In this document: positions 22,213-25,726 of the stretch, in pieces
Layout: every line of letters begins with the position of its first letter
Position numbering within the stretch: the stretch's first letter is position 1
Assembly: GCA_045660225.1 (NCBI GenBank)
Contig: JAZRDK010000115.1
Location: 1-25,726 of the forward strand
DNA length: 25,726 bases
Direction: 5' to 3'
Source: Scatosoma sp045660225
Lineage (GTDB): Bacteria > Bacillota > Clostridia > Christensenellales > Borkfalkiaceae
The notes under the pieces: model-generated
Database searches by the model: none
Told to the model about the DNA's origin: nothing
Seen by the model: only the letters and a program-made list of their open reading frames with translations
Made by a program: the position numbers and the translations under genes

Positions 22213-23139
22213 ATGAAATTCGCCATTTTACTGGCTATTCTTTTCGACCTTCTTTCTAAGCGCAAAGTCACGGCGACTTATCTTGCCGAAAAACACGAAA
22301 TTTCGCCGAGAACGGTGTACCGTTACGTCGACCTTTTGTCTATGACCGTACCCGTGTACGTCAAGCGCGGAAGAAACGGGGGCATTTGCATTTCCGACAA
22401 TTACAAATTGCCCGTTGGGTTTATGACGACGGAAGAATACGAATCGGCAATCGAGGCGCTTAGCGCGATGTATTCGCAGTTGCCCGAAGAACGGTTTTTG
22501 TCCGCAAAGCGCAAACTGTCGGCGCAGGTAAAATCGGAATCGCGCGATTTGACGCTGTCGGGCGAGTTGGGTAATATCGTCGTAGACGGCGGAACTTGGG
22601 GCGACACGCGCAACTTCTCGGAAAAAATACGCATCGTGCAAGAAGCGTTGAAGGAAACGGAAATTTTGGATGTGGAATATCGCTCTCGCACGGGCGAGAA
22701 AACGCAACGCAAAATCGAACCGCACGTGCTCGTTTTCAAGCAGGGCGTTTGGTACGTCTACGCGTTTTGCCATAAGCAACGCGCCTTTCGATTGTTCCGT
22801 CTTGGCAGAATTTACTCGGCGATGAAAACAGGCGAAACGTTTAGAAAACGCCAAGTCAGACGCGAGGAAATTCCGCTCAGCTACTGGACGACGGAAAAGA
22901 CGGTGGACGCACGATTTGCCGTCAGCGAAAAGGGTTTCGTCGACGCATTAGACTGGCTGGGCGTAGAAAACTTACAACAAAAAAACGGGCAATGGTACGC
23001 CGACGTAACTCTGCCCGACGACGAAAGCCTGGTAAAGAAAATTATCAGTTTGGGCGACGGGATACGCGTTTTAGAGCCGACCAAACTGCAAGAACGCGTC
23101 AAACAAGAAACGCAAAACCTTTTGAAACTTTATCCGTAA
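22213..23139 (+). CDS. WYL-domain transcriptional regulator
   Basis: A 308-residue regulator. The N-terminal helix-turn-helix (about residues 1-55) includes KVTATYLAEKHEISPRTVYR, followed by a wing with KRGRNGGICI. The middle holds the WYL domain (about 140-215), with the core LDVEYRSRTGEK and the stretch VWYVYAFCHKQRAFRLFRL. The C-terminal ~80 residues form the WCX-type region. WYL domains are thought to sense nucleic acids or nucleotide ligands. A TTG two codons upstream is in frame but only 3 nt from AGGAG; the ATG is at 9 nt and is preferred. The gene is monocistronic and probably regulates itself. Confidence 0.92.
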   Translation: MKFAILLAILFDLLSKRKVTATYLAEKHEISPRTVYRYVDLLSMTVPVYVKRGRNGGICISDNYKLPVGFMTTEEYESAIEALSAMYSQLPEERFLSAKRKLSAQVKSESRDLTLSGELGNIVVDGGTWGDTRNFSEKIRIVQEALKETEILDVEYRSRTGEKTQRKIEPHVLVFKQGVWYVYAFCHKQRAFRLFRLGRIYSAMKTGETFRKRQVRREEIPLSYWTTEKTVDARFAVSEKGFVDALDWLGVENLQQKNGQWYADVTLPDDESLVKKIISLGDGIRVLEPTKLQERVKQETQNLLKLYP

Positions 23140-23145
23140 ACAACG

Positions 23146-23180
23146 TATGCCGTCCGAAACGTTTCGGACGGCATATTTTT
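23146..23180 (+). terminator. Terminator of the WYL regulator
   Basis: A perfect 30-bp palindrome (23146-23175, centred at 23160/23161) with arms ending TCCGAAAC/GTTTCGGA, followed by a T-run to 23180. Confidence 0.88.
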
Positions 23181-23216
23181 GCGCCCTGCCGTCTATAATA
23201 TACAGAAGGTGGTGCT

Positions 23217-24272
23217 ATGAAAAAAATATTGTTTACGGGCGGTGGTAGCGCAGGACACGTCGTACCTAACGTCGCGTTGATGGAAGAACTTTTTCACGAA
23301 GGCAAAATCGCGCTTTGTTATATGGGTACGGCTGGCATCGAAAAGGACATTATGTCGAAATGGAATTTCCCTTTTTACGAAATCGAGTGTCCAAAACTCG
23401 TCCGTGGTGGCGGTTTGTCGGCGTGGAAAAACAATATAAAAATCCCCTTTGCCTTTTACCGCGCCGTACGCAAAGCGGAAAAAGGGCTTAAACAAATTTC
23501 GCCAAATCTCGTCTTTTCTAAGGGTGGTTACGTAGCCTTACCCGTCGTGTTTGCGGCAAAGCGGTTAGGGATTCCGTGCTTTGCCCACGAAAGCGATTTC
23601 TCTGTTGGACTTGCCAACAAACTCAGCGCGAAAAAGTGTGAAAGGGTGTTTACATCCTTCCCCGAAACGGCAAACGGTTTGAAAAACGGCAAATACACGG
23701 GCGCGCCCGTAAGACGCAGTCTATTTCTGCCGACGAAGGAAGAAGGTAGGCGGTTTTTTGGCATCGGCGACAAGGAAAAAGTCGTCCTTGTCTTCGGTGG
23801 TGGCAGTGGCAGTCAAAAAATCAACGACGCCCTTAAAAAACATCTGCCGTCGCTTGTGAAGGATTTTACGATTTTACACGTTACAGGCAAGGGAAATTTA
23901 ACGAAAAGCACCTATAAAAAGTACAAGCAATTCGAATTCGTCGCGGACATGGGTACGGCGTACGCCTGCGCAGACTTCGTTGTGGCGCGCGCAGGCGCAG
24001 GCACGGTTTTTGAAACGTTGGCATTGAAAAAGCCCACGCTTTTTATTCCGCTTGAAGGCGCGACGCGTGGCGACCAACTGCAAAATGCGCGCTATTTCCA
24101 AAACCAAGGACTTTGCCACGTCTTGCGTGAAAGCGAACTTTTTCGTCTTGACGACGCATTACACGCGCTTGCCGACGACGAGCGCTTAGCGAAAAAATTG
24201 CTTTCGTCGCATTTTGAAAGTGGAAACGAGCGCATACTTTCCGCGCTGAAGGCAAGGATGCAACGTGAATAA
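23217..24272 (+). CDS. murG: UDP-N-acetylglucosamine transferase MurG
   Basis: A GT28 glycosyltransferase that adds GlcNAc to lipid I to make lipid II at the inner membrane face. It has 351 residues. The N-terminal loop FTGGGSAGHVVPN is at residues 6-18, and the acceptor-side motif AHESDFSVGLANK lies near 120. The interdomain GGGSGSQKIND lies near 195. The donor site ARAGAGTVFETLAL (about 258-271) is followed by FIPLEGATRGDQLQNA. AAGGTGG lies before the ATG and TATAAT (23194-23199) is 17 nt before it, without a clear -35. It stands apart from a cell-division cluster and overlaps yunB by 8 nt. It may be the only MurG or a sporulation-linked paralogue. Confidence 0.88.
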   Translation: MKKILFTGGGSAGHVVPNVALMEELFHEGKIALCYMGTAGIEKDIMSKWNFPFYEIECPKLVRGGGLSAWKNNIKIPFAFYRAVRKAEKGLKQISPNLVFSKGGYVALPVVFAAKRLGIPCFAHESDFSVGLANKLSAKKCERVFTSFPETANGLKNGKYTGAPVRRSLFLPTKEEGRRFFGIGDKEKVVLVFGGGSGSQKINDALKKHLPSLVKDFTILHVTGKGNLTKSTYKKYKQFEFVADMGTAYACADFVVARAGAGTVFETLALKKPTLFIPLEGATRGDQLQNARYFQNQGLCHVLRESELFRLDDALHALADDERLAKKLLSSHFESGNERILSALKARMQRE

Positions 24273-24966
24273 ATTTCGAGAATACGACCTGCCTTTCTAT
24301 CGCAAAAAGCCACGAAAAAAAGCAAGCCGTAAAAAACGCTTGCTGTATATTCTTATCGCCCTTTCCCTTGTCACGCTTTTGCTTTTTATCCACTTCCAGC
24401 GCAACGTAACCCGACTGCTGATTTCCATCAGCGAAGCGACGATGCGCGCGTCCACGACCATCGCCGTCAACGACGCCGTATACTATACGTTAAGCGACGA
24501 TATGCGTTATTTAGACCTTGTCACCATCACGAAAAACGACGCGGGCGACATCGTTTCTTTTTCCGCAAACCCCTTAAAAATCAACAAAATCGCGCGCGAC
24601 ACGGCGTCCATTTCGCAGTCCAACTTAAAAAATCTAAGCCTAAACGGAATCCCTATTCCGCTCGGTGCATTGACGGGCATTGAAGCTTTGGCGGGGCTTG
24701 GACCGAGTATTCCCTTCCGCATCATCCCCGTCAGTAGCGTGTCTTGCGGTTTCTCGTCCGAATTCGAGAGCGTGGGTATCAACCAAACCAAGCACTCGAT
24801 TTACTTAAACGTGGTTGCAGACATCAGTATCGTAATGCCGTCGCGGACGAAGAACTTCGCGGTCACCACGCAAATTTTGGTGGGCGAATCGGTTATCGTC
24901 GGACACGTCCCCGACACGTATTTACAATCGGATATTTTCGGAAACAAAACGGCGCTTTCCCCATAG
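24265..24966 (+). CDS. yunB: Sporulation protein YunB
   Basis: A 233-residue YunB-family protein; in Bacillus the gene is made in the mother cell under sigma-E and contributes to sporulation. The N-terminus is strongly basic, followed by a single membrane helix (about residues 26-43), then a soluble domain with SEATMRASTTIAVNDAVYYTL (about 55-75). The conserved C-terminal part includes PFRIIPVSSVSCGFSSEF, VGINQTKHSIYL and VGHVPDTYLQ. The start is GTG with AAGGA about 7 nt upstream. It overlaps the murG stop by 8 nt, which implies translational coupling. The terminator hairpin overlaps its 3' end. Confidence 0.92.
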   Translation: MNKFREYDLPFYRKKPRKKASRKKRLLYILIALSLVTLLLFIHFQRNVTRLLISISEATMRASTTIAVNDAVYYTLSDDMRYLDLVTITKNDAGDIVSFSANPLKINKIARDTASISQSNLKNLSLNGIPIPLGALTGIEALAGLGPSIPFRIIPVSSVSCGFSSEFESVGINQTKHSIYLNVVADISIVMPSRTKNFAVTTQILVGESVIVGHVPDTYLQSDIFGNKTALSP

Positions 24967-24988
24967 GAAAACGCCGTTTTTCGTTTTT
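24946..24988. terminator. Bidirectional terminator between yunB and the esterase gene
   Basis: AAAACGGCG (24946-24954) pairs with CGCCGTTTT (24972-24980), with an inner TTTCC/GGAAA stem and a 5-nt loop. T-runs follow on the plus strand. The left A-run gives TTTTGTTT on the minus strand. Confidence 0.88.
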
Positions 24989-25726
24989 AATCCAGCATCC
25001 AGCTTAAAACGCGCTGGATATACTCGTCCCAAAACGCCCAGTTATGTATACCTTCGCTTTCCACGTACGTAAAATCGTAATCCAGCGTTTCAAACAAGTT
25101 CTTTAAGCGGATATTTTCTTCGTACATAAAATCGCCAAACCCTTCGCCCATATAAATGCGCGGTTTTACGGGGTTGCTTTCACAAGCTTTCGCCAGCTCG
25201 AACAAGTCTTCTTCTTTAGGGACTTTGTCCATCGACCCAAAAATCCGTTCTTTCAAATGTGGCGTACGCTCGTTCATAAACTTGTCAACGTCCGCCACGG
25301 AAGAAAGTCCTGCGCCTGCGACGAAAACGTCGGGGTTTTTAAGCGCAATTTTAATCGCGCCGTAACCGCCCATTGAGTTGCCTGCAATAAACGTGTCTTC
25401 ACGCTTGTCGGAAAGGGGCAAAAACTCGCGGGCAATCTTCAACACTTCCTTGCTAATATACGTATAATACTTGTCGCCGTAGGCATTGTCGGCATAGAAA
25501 CCGCGTTCGCCATCGGGCATAATCACCGCAATGCCACGCTCGGTTGCGTAACGGTCGATAGAAGTACGACGAAGCCAAATAGAATCATCGTCGCTGAGCC
25601 CGTGTAACAAAAGCAACGTCTTATATTTCACGTCCTTCGCGTTGTTGCCGATACCGATTTCACCGCCCGTGCTTTTTTGTGGGATAATCACGCTAAACTG
25701 CACGTGTCTGCCCAACGTTTCGGACA
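24987..25726 (-). CDS. Esterase D-type alpha/beta hydrolase (5' end beyond window)
   Basis: A putative esterase of the EstA/tributyrin or S-formylglutathione hydrolase family. The visible part is about 246 residues. The frame stays open to the window edge: residues before GRHVQFSVIIP read SETL, as in family N-termini, so the start lies outside. The nucleophile Ser is in GNSMGGYGAIK. The oxyanion region LLLLHGLSDDDSIWLRR and the catalytic His in GIHNWAFWDEYIQ are clear. The acid is probably the Asp in GFGDFMYEEN. No signal peptide is visible in the part present. Confidence 0.88.
   Translation of the reverse strand, partial: SETLGRHVQFSVIIPQKSTGGEIGIGNNAKDVKYKTLLLLHGLSDDDSIWLRRTSIDRYATERGIAVIMPDGERGFYADNAYGDKYYTYISKEVLKIAREFLPLSDKREDTFIAGNSMGGYGAIKIALKNPDVFVAGAGLSSVADVDKFMNERTPHLKERIFGSMDKVPKEEDLFELAKACESNPVKPRIYMGEGFGDFMYEENIRLKNLFETLDYDFTYVESEGIHNWAFWDEYIQRVLSWMLD

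Overview
The window looks like a chromosomal segment of a low-to-mid GC, endospore-forming member of the Bacillota, most likely an uncultured gut Clostridia. Three things suggest this: sporulation genes (spoIIE, yunB and a SpoVB-type flippase), a Gram-positive pyr operon with a class 1B dihydroorotate dehydrogenase (pyrD plus pyrK), and strong AGGAGG-type ribosome binding sites with sigma-A promoters of the TTGACA-17-TATAAT type. Genus cannot be read from the sequence. I see no rRNA, tRNA, CRISPR array, prophage or insertion sequence.

Layout. 1-2311: a small Cys-rich DUF1540 gene diverges from rplI, followed by a YitT-family membrane protein and then the HU gene on its own promoter. 2322-9215 (minus strand): trpS lies downstream of a compact pyrimidine operon in the order pyrB-pyrC-pyrF-pyrK-pyrD-pyrE, with gaps of 11-20 nt. 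Its leader (about 9182-9098) holds a complete attenuator: promoter, a 5' hairpin, a possible antiterminator, and an intrinsic terminator just before the pyrB ribosome binding site. 9272-12775: a metallophosphoesterase, a clostridial beta-rich protein of unknown role and a tiny double-LysM protein (all minus), with a SpoVB-like flippase divergent. Several of these genes lack a Shine-Dalgarno sequence and have a -10 element only 6-7 nt before the start codon. 12888-17273 (plus): glucose-6-phosphate isomerase, a MazF/EndoA RNase without an adjacent antitoxin, and spoIIE. 17324-21743 (minus): a MalK/UgpC-type ATPase with a long acidic/basic tail, an aldo/keto reductase, a YigZ-family protein and tyrS. 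21881-23139: an orphan 70-residue protein diverges from a WYL-domain regulator, with a palindromic operator candidate between them. 23217-24966 (plus): a stand-alone murG overlapping yunB. 24987-25726 (minus): an esterase cut by the window edge.

How the genes fit together. The pyr block supplies the pathway from carbamoyl phosphate and aspartate to UMP; carbamoyl-phosphate synthase and PyrR are not in the window. The rest is housekeeping mixed with sporulation and envelope functions (SpoIIE, YunB, SpoVB-like flippase, MurG, LysM). The most interesting element is the pyr leader. Its folds and the bases around the start site suggest regulation without PyrR, through transcription start-site choice coupled to attenuation. 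This is an inference from sequence only.
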